Positions 41,156 to 50,933 of a stretch of DNA of 64,000 bases are shown one piece after another. The translations under genes and the position numbers were made by a program. Position 1 is the stretch's first letter; each line of letters opens with the position of its first letter. The DNA is from Labilibaculum filiforme (GTDB lineage Bacteria; Bacteroidota; Bacteroidia; Bacteroidales; Marinifilaceae), in NCBI RefSeq assembly GCF_002843315.1, contig NZ_MVDD01000003.1, positions 62,001 through 126,000 of the forward strand. The letters run 5' to 3'. The notes under the pieces are model-generated. The model did not search any database, was not told where the DNA came from, and saw only the letters and a program-made list of their open reading frames with translations.

Positions 41156-42700
41156 TTATTTTCTACTTTGTTCTTGAACTCTAATTTTCTTGATTTTTTC
41201 GTTCAGCTTTTTTACCAATTTGGGATATGAAGCTGCAAGGTTGTTTTGCTCGCTAGGATCCTCTTCCAAATTAAATAGTTGTGCTTCGGTACTTAATCCG
41301 CCTTCGATATCTTTCAACTCCATAATCCAAGAACCTGTATTTTTCGATGGCTCGATATACTTCCATTTCCCTTCTCGAATCGATAAAGCATAGGCCTCTT
41401 CTATCAATTCTGATCGTCCTTTGCTATCATTTCCTAAATAAGTATCCAGTTGATTAAAACTGTCTGGAGCTTCCCCATTTTTCAATTCATAATTCAGTAA
41501 AGACGCAATAGAAGCATATAAATCGACATGCCCAACCAAAGCATTGCTAGTTTGTCCGCCTTTAATTTTATTTGGCCAGTAGGCAATGGTTGGCACGCGC
41601 GTACCCGCTTCGTAGCAAGAGTATTTTCCCCCGCGATAAATTCCACCTGGCTTATGCTCTCCAACCAATTCTACCGCTTTATCAGAGTATCCATCGTTTA
41701 AAACCGGACCATTATCCGATGAAAAAATAATTAAGGTATTGTTTAAAACTCCCTTTTCCTCTAAATAATCAACCAATTGTCCGGTAATGTAATCCATTTG
41801 AGCAATAGCATCGCCACGAACGCCTAAAGTACTTTTACCAGCAAAACGAAGATCCGGCAAACGAGGAACATGTATATCGTGGAAAGCAAAATACAAGAAA
41901 AATGGTCTGTCCTGATTTTCATCAATAAAATTTCTAGCTTTTGAAAGCATTTGATAAGGTATTGTTTCATCTTTCCAGCGAGCAGAATTTCCTCCTGTCA
42001 TATATCCAATACGACTCACTCCGTTCACAATGGTATTTGCGTGTTGCGTATCTGCGCCATAGCGCAATAAATCAGGATTTTCGGTTCCGGTAGGATCGTT
42101 TCCCACTTTATCGCCATAGCTAACTGTGATCGGATCTTTTTGATCGAGACCAAGCACTCTATGATTTTCTAACAATACACAAGGCACACGATCTCCGGTT
42201 GCCGGAATTAAATAAGAATAGTCGAAACCAATCTCAAGCGGACCAGGTTTTACATCACCATTCCAATCTACATTACCATTCCCTAAACCCAAATGCCATT
42301 TTCCAATTACTGCCGTTTTGTAACCATTCTGTTGTAACATAGAAGGTATAGTAGGTGTTCCTGGTGCAATTAACATCGGAGCATCTCCCTTTAAAACAGC
42401 GGCATTTATTCTAAATGCATAACTTCCCGTAAGAAGAGAATAACGAGATGGTGTACAGGTTGCTGCAGAGCAATGTGCATCGGTAAACAGAATACCACCT
42501 TTTGCCAATTTATCCACATTAGGAGTTTCTACACCTTTTGCTCCGGTACACGACAAATCACCATATCCTAAATCGTCTACATAAACTACTACAATATTAG
42601 GCTTGTCGCCCTCTGCTTTCTTTTGTGCATAAGTTAATGTACTTGCACCTATTATGGCTGTAACCGCCAAAGAACAAACGATACTTTGTTTCCAATTCAT
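41156..42700 (-). CDS. Sulfatase (type I, formylglycine-dependent)
   Basis: 514 residues with a signal peptide (1 to ~25). The sulfatase signature CTPSR (Cys82 to Arg86, in CSAATCTPSRYSLLTGS) gives the formylglycine precursor cysteine; calcium ligands are at Asp42/Asp43 (VYVDDLGYGD) and later FSSDNGPV; GKWHLG is present. Arylsulfatase A/GALNS-like. Maturation needs an anaerobic or aerobic formylglycine-generating enzyme not in the window. Its ATG overlaps the stop of the DUF5060 gene by one base (TAATG), so the two are coupled. Likely removes sulfate from algal galactan fragments in the periplasm. Confidence 0.92.
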   Translation of the reverse strand: MNWKQSIVCSLAVTAIIGASTLTYAQKKAEGDKPNIVVVYVDDLGYGDLSCTGAKGVETPNVDKLAKGGILFTDAHCSAATCTPSRYSLLTGSYAFRINAAVLKGDAPMLIAPGTPTIPSMLQQNGYKTAVIGKWHLGLGNGNVDWNGDVKPGPLEIGFDYSYLIPATGDRVPCVLLENHRVLGLDQKDPITVSYGDKVGNDPTGTENPDLLRYGADTQHANTIVNGVSRIGYMTGGNSARWKDETIPYQMLSKARNFIDENQDRPFFLYFAFHDIHVPRLPDLRFAGKSTLGVRGDAIAQMDYITGQLVDYLEEKGVLNNTLIIFSSDNGPVLNDGYSDKAVELVGEHKPGGIYRGGKYSCYEAGTRVPTIAYWPNKIKGGQTSNALVGHVDLYASIASLLNYELKNGEAPDSFNQLDTYLGNDSKGRSELIEEAYALSIREGKWKYIEPSKNTGSWIMELKDIEGGLSTEAQLFNLEEDPSEQNNLAASYPKLVKKLNEKIKKIRVQEQSRK

Positions 42701-44325
42701 TACTTCTTCTTTGTTTTAATTATTAATACCGCATCCGCTTTTCCATACCAAGGCGATTCAAAATCTTGTTTTTTACTCACTTCTACTAATTCGCTGTACT
42801 CCCCACTTAAAGTGTTCATCCATTGAAATGTAATAGATGAATTTTCCTTAAATAAAAATTCCCCTCTAAATTGATAACTATCCATGGGAACATAAAAAAG
42901 GTAAGTATCATCGCTTTTTAGGCAATATCCCGACTGGTTGTGCCAAGGCGTTGGTGTAAATTCACTAAAATTGTACTTGGCAAATAAATCTGTCATGTAT
43001 TTAAAATATTCAAACTTTGGTTTGATAAAAGCTTCTGATTGCTCGTAAGGATTATAAATTACGACATTCCAGCTAGCCGCTTGCCAGTAGTAAGTTGAGT
43101 AAACACCGGCAAAAATACATTGATAATTTCTTCGTAAACAAGTTTCGGGCTTGATATAACTCCCAACAAAAACTTCGTAGGGAGCATCTTCATATCCTCC
43201 GTGCTCTATATTAAATACTGGCTTAGTTTTATATTGATTGTGATCCTCCAGCATATTATTGTAGAGTGAATAAGTCCAATCCTGACGAGAGATAAAATCA
43301 ACAGAATCGGAATGACGTTTGCAGAAACCATAATCGTGAACGGTTACCAATCTATTGAACGCATTTGCTTCGCGCAACCTTTTTATGCGCTCCAATATGT
43401 AGTTATCATCGGCTCTGCCATAGTAAAGTGCTTCTTTCGAAACATCCCACATTACATTTGGAAAAGCACCGTAACGTTTCACTACATAATCGTAGTACAT
43501 GTTATCGGCATCGGAATTCATTTCGGGCCAAGCTACCAACTTATTCCATACGTAAATCATTAAATGAGAAACGATGTTCTTATCGTGCATTAAGGAAATA
43601 GTACGATCTAACTTTTTAAAAAACTCAACATTCAAACTGGAATAATCAGGCTTTTCATTGTTCCCTAGAAAAGGAAATATGTCTTTCGGTGCTCCATATT
43701 CATGTTCTGGATAATTCTTAAGTTTCTCATCTTTTTTCCAGCTAACATCATAAGAGAACACATTCATTACCACCTGATTGAAACCATTCTCGTTTAGTAA
43801 ATTGAGTAAATGTTCCGTTTTAGGCAAAGCTTCTTCGTTGTGATAGTCCAAAGCATATAGCCAATCACATTCAAATGCCATTAGGAAGTATGGATCGCCA
43901 TTCTCATAAAAAAAATGAGTTGGTTTTTCTTCATTCAGTACAATTGCCCCTTTTTGTGCTTGTAAAGCTTCCTGGTGAACAAGTAGTTTCCCTTTTTTAC
44001 CATTCAAGGCTTTTATTTCGGAATGAGTTTCGTAAGTCCAATTTCCAGCTACGGCGGCCGAAAAACGAAGTAACCAAGTATTGTCTCCGTTATAAAATCC
44101 CGGAACCGTTTGCAGTTTGCCATCTGGGTTGGTGAACTCCGCAAAAAATTTAATCTGAAATGGATCTTTGTTTTTGACATCGGCCTTAAAAGTAATGTCA
44201 ATCACCTCCCATTTTTTGATGCTGGTAATTTTCGTTGAATGCTTGGTGTTTCTTAATTCCGCTTGGGTAGCATTAAAATAAAGTAAACCCAAAAGAACAA
44301 GAACAAATTGTTTCATTGTAGACAT
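42700..44325 (-). CDS. DUF5060 / apiosidase-like putative glycoside hydrolase
   Basis: 541 residues. Signal peptide (MKQFVLVLLGLLYFNATQA; the second ATG, 44316, may be the true start). An N-terminal DUF5060 beta-sandwich (~25-105: WEVIDITFKADVKNKDPFQI, AAVAGNWTYETHS) precedes a TIM-barrel domain (~130-470) resembling DUF4038/GH140-type enzymes, with candidate catalytic acids in WDVSKEALYYG and FNIEHGGYED, and a small C-terminal beta domain. The substrate is unknown; by context it attacks a side chain or oligomer of a sulfated algal glycan. First gene of a coupled pair with the sulfatase; its upstream region carries the shared GGGGG motif and a TAATTTTG -7 element. Confidence 0.8.
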   Translation of the reverse strand: MSTMKQFVLVLLGLLYFNATQAELRNTKHSTKITSIKKWEVIDITFKADVKNKDPFQIKFFAEFTNPDGKLQTVPGFYNGDNTWLLRFSAAVAGNWTYETHSEIKALNGKKGKLLVHQEALQAQKGAIVLNEEKPTHFFYENGDPYFLMAFECDWLYALDYHNEEALPKTEHLLNLLNENGFNQVVMNVFSYDVSWKKDEKLKNYPEHEYGAPKDIFPFLGNNEKPDYSSLNVEFFKKLDRTISLMHDKNIVSHLMIYVWNKLVAWPEMNSDADNMYYDYVVKRYGAFPNVMWDVSKEALYYGRADDNYILERIKRLREANAFNRLVTVHDYGFCKRHSDSVDFISRQDWTYSLYNNMLEDHNQYKTKPVFNIEHGGYEDAPYEVFVGSYIKPETCLRRNYQCIFAGVYSTYYWQAASWNVVIYNPYEQSEAFIKPKFEYFKYMTDLFAKYNFSEFTPTPWHNQSGYCLKSDDTYLFYVPMDSYQFRGEFLFKENSSITFQWMNTLSGEYSELVEVSKKQDFESPWYGKADAVLIIKTKKK

Positions 44326-44355
44326 AGGAATAAGTATAAGCTGTTAATATGTTCT

Positions 44356-44426
44356 CAAAATTACTCAAGCTATGACTGGCATAGCGGAATAGAATCGACT
44401 AAAAATAGGGGGCATTTAAAAATACC
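44356..44426 (-). promoter_or_regulatory. Promoter and GGGGG motif upstream of the DUF5060/sulfatase operon
   Basis: On the minus strand TAATTTTG (plus 44356-44363) matches TAnnTTTG. About 45 bases further upstream lies plus-strand AGGGGGCATTTAAAAATACC (44407-44426), of which GGGGCATTT recurs before GH86. The G run is 83-87 bp before the start codon. Confidence 0.5.
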
Positions 44427-44579
44427 AAATCCCTTTCCCTGCGAATCTTTTCATTTATCCGTGCTTCAGAAATATTGGAGCTACTTAATTGGCTGGCTAA
44501 TAAAAACAATTTATGTCTCTGTTTATTGATGAAAAAATGCGAAATTGCGTTTCATAATTTCAACTCAAGTCGATTAATC

Positions 44580-45671
44580 ATGATGAAATACTTTATCGCT
44601 TTAGCGATCTCCCTCTCGGTATTCGTTTCCTGTACCAATACAAAAAAGCCCATACTTGTTCCCGCAAAATCGGAAGCCTTATCGTATATGGGGCGAACGG
44701 TTTGGACTGCTGATTCGCTAATCGCTGAATTGTGTTGGTCGGGAGCTTCAGTAGCTATTAATTTTGAAGGCAAAAGTTTAAAAGCAAGCCTGAAAAATAG
44801 TGAGCGAGACAATTTTTACAACGTAATTATTGATGGCATAGTAGATACCATTTTACACATTGACACTGTAAAAACGGAATATCTTTTGGCTAATAATCTA
44901 TCCAAGGGAGCGCATCAGGTTGAATTGTTTAGAAGAACAGAATGGACCTTTGGTAAAACTCAGTTCTTTGGTTTTGAAGTAGATGGAGATGCTCTCCTTC
45001 TTCCTGCCTCGCCTAAAAAGAAACGAAGCATCGAATTTTACGGAAATTCAATTACCGCTGGACATGGTGTTGACGATCCAACAGATCAGGATAGATGGGA
45101 TAGTATTTATTCGAACAACTTTCATACCTACGCTTCGATTACTGCACGCCACTTTAATGCTGATTATAGTTGTATTGCCCGTGGTGGTATTGGCATAATG
45201 CTTAGCTGGTTCGATCAAATTATGCCTGAATTATACTATCGCCAAGATCCTACTAAAATAAACAGCCAATGGGATTTTACAGCCAGCCCTAAAGATATTA
45301 TTGTGGTAAATTTATTCCAAAACGATTCTTGGTTAGTGGAAAATCCAGAATATGAGCAATACAAAAAACGATTTGCCAAGCAACAGCCTACAAAGGAATT
45401 TATTATTAATTCCTATGCTAGTTTTGTATCTAAAATTCGTTCTCACTATCCCGATGCAAACATTATTTGCATGTTGGGCAATATGGATATCACTAAAGAA
45501 GGTTCGGAATGGCCGAATTACGTAGAAGAAGCCGTTTTGAGCTTAAAAGATGATAAGATTCACACCTTTTTTATGCCTTATAAAAACAGCAAAGGCCATC
45601 CTAAAATCGCAGACCAAAAATTGATGGGAGATGCTCTTATTCAATTCATTGAAAGTAAACTAAACTGGTAA
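44580..45671 (+). CDS. SGNH/GDSL-family lipoprotein esterase (CE2-like)
   Basis: From ATG 44580, 363 residues; the longer frame adds 35 unlikely residues. The N-terminus MMKYFIALAISLSVFVSC is a lipoprotein signal with the lipidated Cys. A beta-sandwich domain (~25-140) precedes an SGNH hydrolase: nucleophile motif FYGNSITAGHG, oxyanion glycine in ARGGIGIM, Asn in LFQNDSW and the catalytic His near the end in KGHPKIADQ. This two-domain order is that of CE2 acetyl-esterases. It probably deacylates a glycan substituent at the membrane. It is the only plus-strand enzyme in this part of the locus, divergent from the DUF5060 operon. Confidence 0.82.
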   Translation: MMKYFIALAISLSVFVSCTNTKKPILVPAKSEALSYMGRTVWTADSLIAELCWSGASVAINFEGKSLKASLKNSERDNFYNVIIDGIVDTILHIDTVKTEYLLANNLSKGAHQVELFRRTEWTFGKTQFFGFEVDGDALLLPASPKKKRSIEFYGNSITAGHGVDDPTDQDRWDSIYSNNFHTYASITARHFNADYSCIARGGIGIMLSWFDQIMPELYYRQDPTKINSQWDFTASPKDIIVVNLFQNDSWLVENPEYEQYKKRFAKQQPTKEFIINSYASFVSKIRSHYPDANIICMLGNMDITKEGSEWPNYVEEAVLSLKDDKIHTFFMPYKNSKGHPKIADQKLMGDALIQFIESKLNW

Positions 45672-45691
45672 ATGTGTTTTACAAATAAAAA

Positions 45692-45726
45692 AAAACTCAC
45701 ACCGCAAGGATGTGAGTTTTCTCTTT
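45692..45726. terminator. Bidirectional terminator between esterase and GH86
   Basis: AAAACTCACA (45692-45701) pairs with TGTGAGTTTT (45711-45720), with A and T runs on either side. Confidence 0.8.
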
Positions 45727-45749
45727 CTAATTTATTGAACTAAACTTTA

Positions 45750-47891
45750 CTAATTAACCACTATTTTTTGAGTGTAAACTGCATTCTCTCCTGTTAACCG
45801 TACAATATAGATTCCTTTCGTCGACGGCATGTCTGAAATATACAGTTCGGATAATCCTCGGCTTATGGTTTCTGATTTCACTACATTTCCATTTATTCCC
45901 ACAAGCTCATATTTATCGAAACTATTTTCTTTCATAATCACCTTCATCCATCCTTCATCGATTAAAGTAGGATAAATTGAAATTCCATATTCCTCTGCAT
46001 CTACAATACCTACTGCAACTGCTACTGCTTTTTCGTACACGCCAATTTCCAGAACAACAGAACTCACCCTTCCCTCCGAGTCAGAAAACTGTATACTTAC
46101 TTCGTTCTCTTCTTTTAAATATTCAAAAGGTACAGGAATGCTGATCATGCCAAAAAAATCGTCGCGATTAGCCTGATCTCCACCAGCCCAATTATTAGGA
46201 ACCTCCACTTGGTTGCCATTGACGTAAACAATTGGTTTTTTAGACTTACTATGCTTTCGCCCGATGGACATTCTCAAATTTGCAGTCCCTCCATTGCTTC
46301 CTATTTCAACATCGTTAAAATTAAATTTTAAACTTCCTGAAATAGTTTGTAAATGCTGGCTGGTATAATACTTTTTATTTTTTAAGCTATTGGTAAATTC
46401 AACAGTGCTACCAAAGGTATATTCAAGAACAACCGTTTCGTCGGGAATTAATGTTAGTTGAGAAGGTGATGTTGATTGTGTATTATCCTTGTACTCCGGA
46501 TTTTTATCGTCCCAAATTTTTAGACTTTTAATTCTTACGCTTGTAACCTCCTCCTGACCTTCAAATTGATCTAAATCCACCACTAAACTATTTTCATCGA
46601 GATTACTCAAAGCTACATAAAGCTTATCCTTATCAACAAAAGCCTGAGTTTGAATATCTGGGTTGTTGGCCGAAATTTGAACCCGTTTTCCTTTTACCTC
46701 TTGCCACAACTCAAAAAAGTGAACTCTTGGCGTAAAAATCCATTCGGTGCTTGCGCTAAGAGGCACTCCTAACTCTTTTGGCCGCCAAAGTACAGATCCA
46801 TAAGGTTGGTAGTTATTTGCTTCTGTAATATGCCAAGTGGCTTTTGAACCAATAAATGGAATAGCAATCAGCAAATTATTCTCCCGATCTAATAAATTGA
46901 AAAGAATGTGATTTATTGATTTAATGGACTGTACGCTTCGAATATCGCTATAATCATCACCAAAGCCTTTTTCAATTCCTCCAAACTCTGAAATTGCATG
47001 AGGTTTCACAGCACCCCATTTTGTATAACTATAGGTTTCAATCAAATCTAATATTGCCTCAGAGTTTGATCCTGACCTTTTACTATCGGCTCCGGTTACA
47101 TTTATACCATCGTAAAGATGCGTTGCAAAAGCATCCATGTGATCGCCTGCCACATCCATAAACATTTTCATTCTTGTGTTCCAATGTTCAAAATCCCATA
47201 ACTCAACCGATGGCCAAGCACTAGAGTAGCCAATAACGTTAACATTCTCTAATTCTGGCGTTTCATCAAATTTCTTTCCAATTGCACCAAACCATTCTGC
47301 CATTCGTTCTCGCATTTTCTGATCATCAGGCTGTTCTGCACTAAAGTCGGCATCGCCAGCATGAACAAATGGTTCGTTCATTGGCTCAAACCATAAAGGT
47401 CTATCTTCATTTGTAAAAAAATGCTTAAAATATTGCGCCGACCAAGTTGCCGCCTTTTCTTTATCAATGCTCCAGCGAACAACATTTCCTGGGTGTTCGG
47501 TAACGATCTGACGATTGGAATGCCGCCACCAAGTAGATAGAGATTGCGTATAATTTTTTTGACCATTCCCTTGACTTATGATCGAAGCTTCATCTTCGGG
47601 ATAAACTCCTACAACCCCTTTTGCTTTTGATTTAGCTACAGAAAACGGCCCCCAAAATCCGCGTCCAAAACCAGCATTTAATTCTTCCGTATAAAATTCG
47701 TATTCATCATCTGTAATTTCACCTTCCCCCCAAGTAGCATGCATGTTAAAAAACTTGGTTCGATCCAGTTCTGAAACATCACCAATATAACGTTGTATTG
47801 ATGGCACAACAGTCACCTTATTTTGTGCATTAATGGAAGTGCTGCAAACAAGTAAAATTAAAAAAGCACAAAAAATAAAAATTCTATTCAT
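45750..47891 (-). CDS. GH86 beta-agarase/beta-porphyranase, T9SS-exported
   Basis: 713 residues with signal peptide (1 to ~22). The N-terminal catalytic TIM barrel is GH86-like: HATWGEGEITDDEYEFY, acid/base Glu173 in WFEPMNEPF and nucleophile Glu302 in HAISEFGGIEKG. Beta-sandwich domains follow (~400-625), and the last ~80 residues (YGISIYPTLIDEGWMKVIM; terminal VYTQKIVVN) are a type A T9SS sorting domain. GH86 enzymes cleave beta-1,4 bonds of agarose or porphyran at the cell surface. Single gene, with the shared GGGG motif 84-87 bp upstream of its start. It is the strongest indicator that the locus targets red-algal galactan. Confidence 0.88.
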   Translation of the reverse strand: MNRIFIFCAFLILLVCSTSINAQNKVTVVPSIQRYIGDVSELDRTKFFNMHATWGEGEITDDEYEFYTEELNAGFGRGFWGPFSVAKSKAKGVVGVYPEDEASIISQGNGQKNYTQSLSTWWRHSNRQIVTEHPGNVVRWSIDKEKAATWSAQYFKHFFTNEDRPLWFEPMNEPFVHAGDADFSAEQPDDQKMRERMAEWFGAIGKKFDETPELENVNVIGYSSAWPSVELWDFEHWNTRMKMFMDVAGDHMDAFATHLYDGINVTGADSKRSGSNSEAILDLIETYSYTKWGAVKPHAISEFGGIEKGFGDDYSDIRSVQSIKSINHILFNLLDRENNLLIAIPFIGSKATWHITEANNYQPYGSVLWRPKELGVPLSASTEWIFTPRVHFFELWQEVKGKRVQISANNPDIQTQAFVDKDKLYVALSNLDENSLVVDLDQFEGQEEVTSVRIKSLKIWDDKNPEYKDNTQSTSPSQLTLIPDETVVLEYTFGSTVEFTNSLKNKKYYTSQHLQTISGSLKFNFNDVEIGSNGGTANLRMSIGRKHSKSKKPIVYVNGNQVEVPNNWAGGDQANRDDFFGMISIPVPFEYLKEENEVSIQFSDSEGRVSSVVLEIGVYEKAVAVAVGIVDAEEYGISIYPTLIDEGWMKVIMKENSFDKYELVGINGNVVKSETISRGLSELYISDMPSTKGIYIVRLTGENAVYTQKIVVN

Positions 47892-47971
47892 ACAAACTAT
47901 TTTAAATCGTTTTCGATACTACAAAGAGGTAAAAAACTGATCATAGTTCAGGAAAAAAAATCGAAGCAATT

Positions 47972-47990
47972 ACAGGGGCATTTTCAAACC
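47972..47990 (-). promoter_or_regulatory. GGGG motif upstream of GH86
   Basis: Plus-strand ACAGGGGCATTTTCAAACC shares GGGGCATTT with the site before the DUF5060 gene. The G run (47975-47978) is 84-87 bp upstream of the start. Confidence 0.4.
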
Positions 47991-48020
47991 AATTTGTATA
48001 AATAGTTAAATAACCCAAGC

Positions 48021-48060
48021 TAAAAAGCATGGGTTCCTTACTGTTTAAGAGACCCATGCT
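48021..48060 (-). terminator. GH105 terminator
   Basis: AGCATGGGT (48026-48034) pairs with ACCCATGCT (48052-48060); the plus-strand A run at 48022-48026 gives a minus-strand T tract. Confidence 0.75.
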
Positions 48061-48187
48061 ATAAAAATAGAGTAATTTGTTAATGTCTAACTAATTTCAA
48101 TGAAAACTTAACAGCAACAAACTAACACATAGTATTTATTTCATCATTGGTAGTCTATTTTTTTAAGTTAAAACTGTTCCAAGCTTC

Positions 48188-49306
48188 TTATTTCTGATTT
48201 TCAGAGTACAACTTGTATACTTCGGAACCGGCACTTAAAAATGCACCACTTCCATATACTTCCGATTGATCAGCCCAAGCTTTACCCGGTGCCGCACCTA
48301 TTGGTTGTACGAATCCTAACATCCCCTCTTTTGTAATGTGACTGCACATTGCATTCCATCCTTTACTAACAGCAGGCTCGTAGGTTTCACGATCTAAAAT
48401 TCCTTGATTAATTCCCCACGCCAAACCAAAAACATAAAAGGAAGAACCACTGGTTTCTGGTGTTGGATAAAATTCCTGACCTAATAAACTCATGGCCCAA
48501 TGACCTTGTGGAGTTTGTATTTGCAGCAATTTTTTAGCCATTTTTTTATAGATGCTTAAAAAATACTTGTACTCCTTTGTTTTTGGATCCAATTCATTTA
48601 AAATATTCGCTAAACCTGCAAATACCCAACCGTTACCTCGCGACCAAAATATCTTTGTTCCGTTATCCAATTTCCCCATATAACTTTGATCTCTGTAGTA
48701 CAGATTTTCTTTCTTATCGAATAAAAAATCGGTAGTCGCTTTGTATTCCTTCACCATAAAATTGAGGTATTCCTTCTCTCCTGTAATTTGATACAACTTG
48801 GCCCAAACTGGTGGCGACATAAATAATGCATCGCACCAATTCCATCTGTCTTGGTGAAATTTTGTTCTCCACTCTAAAGAACTTTTGGATGGATGATACA
48901 TGATAAAATCGAACTGCTTGATCATTGGAGCCAGCATTTCTTTATCATCATATTTTCGATACAACTCGCAATACAACTGCCCAACTGTATGATCGTCGGC
49001 ATGATATTGTCTGTGATGCAATTTCCACTCATTCTCTTCTCCAATCTTCCTCAACCACTCGTAATAACGTTCATCACCAGCCATTTCTGCCCATTTCACC
49101 ATTCCAACATAAAGTGCACCGTTGGTCCAGTCGAGCGGATGGTGCGCTTTCTCTCTTCCACTATATGAATCGCTGAAATGTTCTATTTGCCAATCGGCAA
49201 CACGTTTCATTTCCTTTTTCACCTCTTCGCACTTACTTCCTTGTGAAAAGCCAGGCAGAATTAATAATAGCAATAGGTTCAGTAAAATAAATTTATTTAG
49301 TTTCAT
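48188..49306 (-). CDS. GH105 unsaturated uronyl hydrolase
   Basis: 372 residues, signal peptide MKLNKFILLNLLLLLILPGFS then an (alpha/alpha)6 barrel of the GH88/GH105 type. Family blocks: HHPLDWTNGALYVGM, HADDHTVGQLYCELY, WNWCDALFMSPPVWAK (Asp159 at the catalytic acid position known from YteR), FWSRGNGWVFAGLANIL. It hydrates and releases 4,5-unsaturated uronic acids produced by polysaccharide lyases. That fits a lyase partner, for which the upstream BNR_4 gene is the only candidate here. Two tandem structured repeats separate the two genes. Confidence 0.88.
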   Translation of the reverse strand: MKLNKFILLNLLLLLILPGFSQGSKCEEVKKEMKRVADWQIEHFSDSYSGREKAHHPLDWTNGALYVGMVKWAEMAGDERYYEWLRKIGEENEWKLHHRQYHADDHTVGQLYCELYRKYDDKEMLAPMIKQFDFIMYHPSKSSLEWRTKFHQDRWNWCDALFMSPPVWAKLYQITGEKEYLNFMVKEYKATTDFLFDKKENLYYRDQSYMGKLDNGTKIFWSRGNGWVFAGLANILNELDPKTKEYKYFLSIYKKMAKKLLQIQTPQGHWAMSLLGQEFYPTPETSGSSFYVFGLAWGINQGILDRETYEPAVSKGWNAMCSHITKEGMLGFVQPIGAAPGKAWADQSEVYGSGAFLSAGSEVYKLYSENQK

Positions 49307-49401
49307 ATGTTTATAATTTTAAGTTTTTGCCATATGGAACTTACCATGTTGGGATAATCATTTCCCTGTGTGTCAAAATTGCTTTGACATGGACGTTTCA
49401 T
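49307..49401 (-). repeat. Structured intercistronic element, copy 2 of 3
   Basis: 95 bp ending at the GH105 start. CCATG/CATGG and GGGA/TCCC stems are as in copy 1, but the middle hairpin is GTCAAA...TTTGAC instead of GTATAAAGCTTTATAC: both arms changed together, preserving pairing. Flanked by ATATGAAAC repeats. Confidence 0.7.
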
Positions 49402-49489
49402 ATGTTTATAATTTTAAGTTTTTGCCATATGGAACTTACCATATAATCATCTCCCTGTGTGTAGAAAGCTTTATACATGGACGTTTCAT
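49402..49489 (-). repeat. Structured intercistronic element, copy 3 of 3
   Basis: 88 bp, directly adjoining copy 2. The middle hairpin has one mismatch, and a deletion removes the TCCC arm and part of the junction, so it may be a decaying copy. Confidence 0.65.
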
Positions 49490-49525
49490 ATCAACTGCAT
49501 TAATGGTTTGATTTTTAAAATCTAA

Positions 49526-50821
49526 CTAGTCTAAAATATAATCAATTCGTGTTTTATAATTGGAATAATGAACATATTTCTCGTTTACCATCCAAAGCAA
49601 GACCATCTTATCTCCTTGTTTCATATTTTTAGGAACAACAGGTCTAACATTATCGTATTTTGAATTTTCAGTAATAGCAGTAGTGTCCCACGACTTTCCA
49701 TGATCAGAAGTAACTCTTTTTTCAATTTCAAAAATTCCATTCACTTCTCTCGAAATATAAATCGTGTTTGCCTGTAAAGGGTGAATAGTCATTCCAGCCG
49801 AATAGTGAGGTTCTTTTTCAATTTCGCCCTCTTGTGTTTGCGGAAACCACTTTCCCGAATTACAAATTTCATTATCGATCCATTCTCCTTTTACATATTG
49901 GGCATAATGATACAAATGCTCAGTTTCTTTCGGATATTGTGCATATAAAATAACCGGATTTCCTTTTTTATCAGCACTAAGATCGTAAACCCATGCTCTA
50001 CCCTGCTCTTCGGTAGCTTTATAAACAACCGATGCATCTTTAGGCTCGAAAGGCAATTGGTCTACGTCACATATTTTTGCCCCATCAATTCTCCAAAAAG
50101 CACCCTTCTCGTAACAGGCATAATATAACGAATTGGTTTTCTCATTTCGCGGGTGACCATCGGTAAAAACAATATGAATTTTAGAATTTCCGTCGGAATA
50201 GTAGCGCACATACGGGCGATTCCCTCCACTAAACGGATGATTTGTGATAAATACTTTAGCATCCGAGAAGGTTTTTCCATTGTCATCCGACCACATCATG
50301 TTTGGCTTAAAACCGGTCCATCGTCCAAAACAATAAACACGCCCATTTTCCTTTTTTAATTGAAACGGGTTTGCATAAGTGACACACTTTCGTGGATATA
50401 ATTTAAACTGATCGTCATTCAACACCTTTTTTGTATGAAGAGACGAGAAATTAGTTTCTCCCCTTTTCAAATGATGAAAACGAACAACAGTATCCATGTG
50501 CTTTGTGTAGGTCATTAAGACATCACCATTGTTCAATTCTAAAAAAGCAGGATTGGCATGATCATCCTTATCCAGTTTTGAGCTTACAATTTGAGTTTTC
50601 TTCTCGCCAGTTTTCAAATTAAGAATTGCTGTTTCAATAGAACCATTTTCACTCACCCAACCTGTTACTATTTCATCGGCAGCATTGTGATTATAAATAG
50701 CCCTTGGTGCAGTAAACCAACACCAAGCACCATCGTCGGTTAACGTTTTTTGTTGAGCAAATAAATGGTTTGATAGCACTATCAAACTAACAATTGATAA
50801 AATAGTTCTTATCTTTTTCAT
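49526..50821 (-). CDS. BNR_4 beta-propeller protein, possible polysaccharide lyase
   Basis: 431 residues, signal peptide MKKIRTILSIVSLIVLSNHLFA, then repeated beta-propeller blades (DDGAWCWFTAPRAIYN; WSDDNGKTFSDA; TSDHGKSWDT, BNR-type Asp-box repeats). The BNR_4 family includes ulvan lyases of PL24/PL25, and a GH105 gene follows, which would use the unsaturated products. I could not verify catalytic His/Tyr/Arg residues by eye, so lyase activity is an inference; an uncharacterised sialidase-like or carbohydrate-binding role remains possible. Divergent from the winged-helix membrane regulator, with a perfect inverted repeat between them. Confidence 0.7.
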   Translation of the reverse strand: MKKIRTILSIVSLIVLSNHLFAQQKTLTDDGAWCWFTAPRAIYNHNAADEIVTGWVSENGSIETAILNLKTGEKKTQIVSSKLDKDDHANPAFLELNNGDVLMTYTKHMDTVVRFHHLKRGETNFSSLHTKKVLNDDQFKLYPRKCVTYANPFQLKKENGRVYCFGRWTGFKPNMMWSDDNGKTFSDAKVFITNHPFSGGNRPYVRYYSDGNSKIHIVFTDGHPRNEKTNSLYYACYEKGAFWRIDGAKICDVDQLPFEPKDASVVYKATEEQGRAWVYDLSADKKGNPVILYAQYPKETEHLYHYAQYVKGEWIDNEICNSGKWFPQTQEGEIEKEPHYSAGMTIHPLQANTIYISREVNGIFEIEKRVTSDHGKSWDTTAITENSKYDNVRPVVPKNMKQGDKMVLLWMVNEKYVHYSNYKTRIDYILD

Positions 50822-50933
50822 AAATTTTAATGGTTTAGAGTACGAATAAAAGAAGGCTTAGTTGAAACTACAATTCTGTTCAATACCTGATCCCAAAAGA
50901 ACACTAACTAAAGCATTTTGTTTATATTTAACA

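Noticed and set aside
49307-49489. CRISPR-like array
   Set aside because: Only two adjoining copies with no spacers between them and a third copy far away; repeats are ~90 bp.
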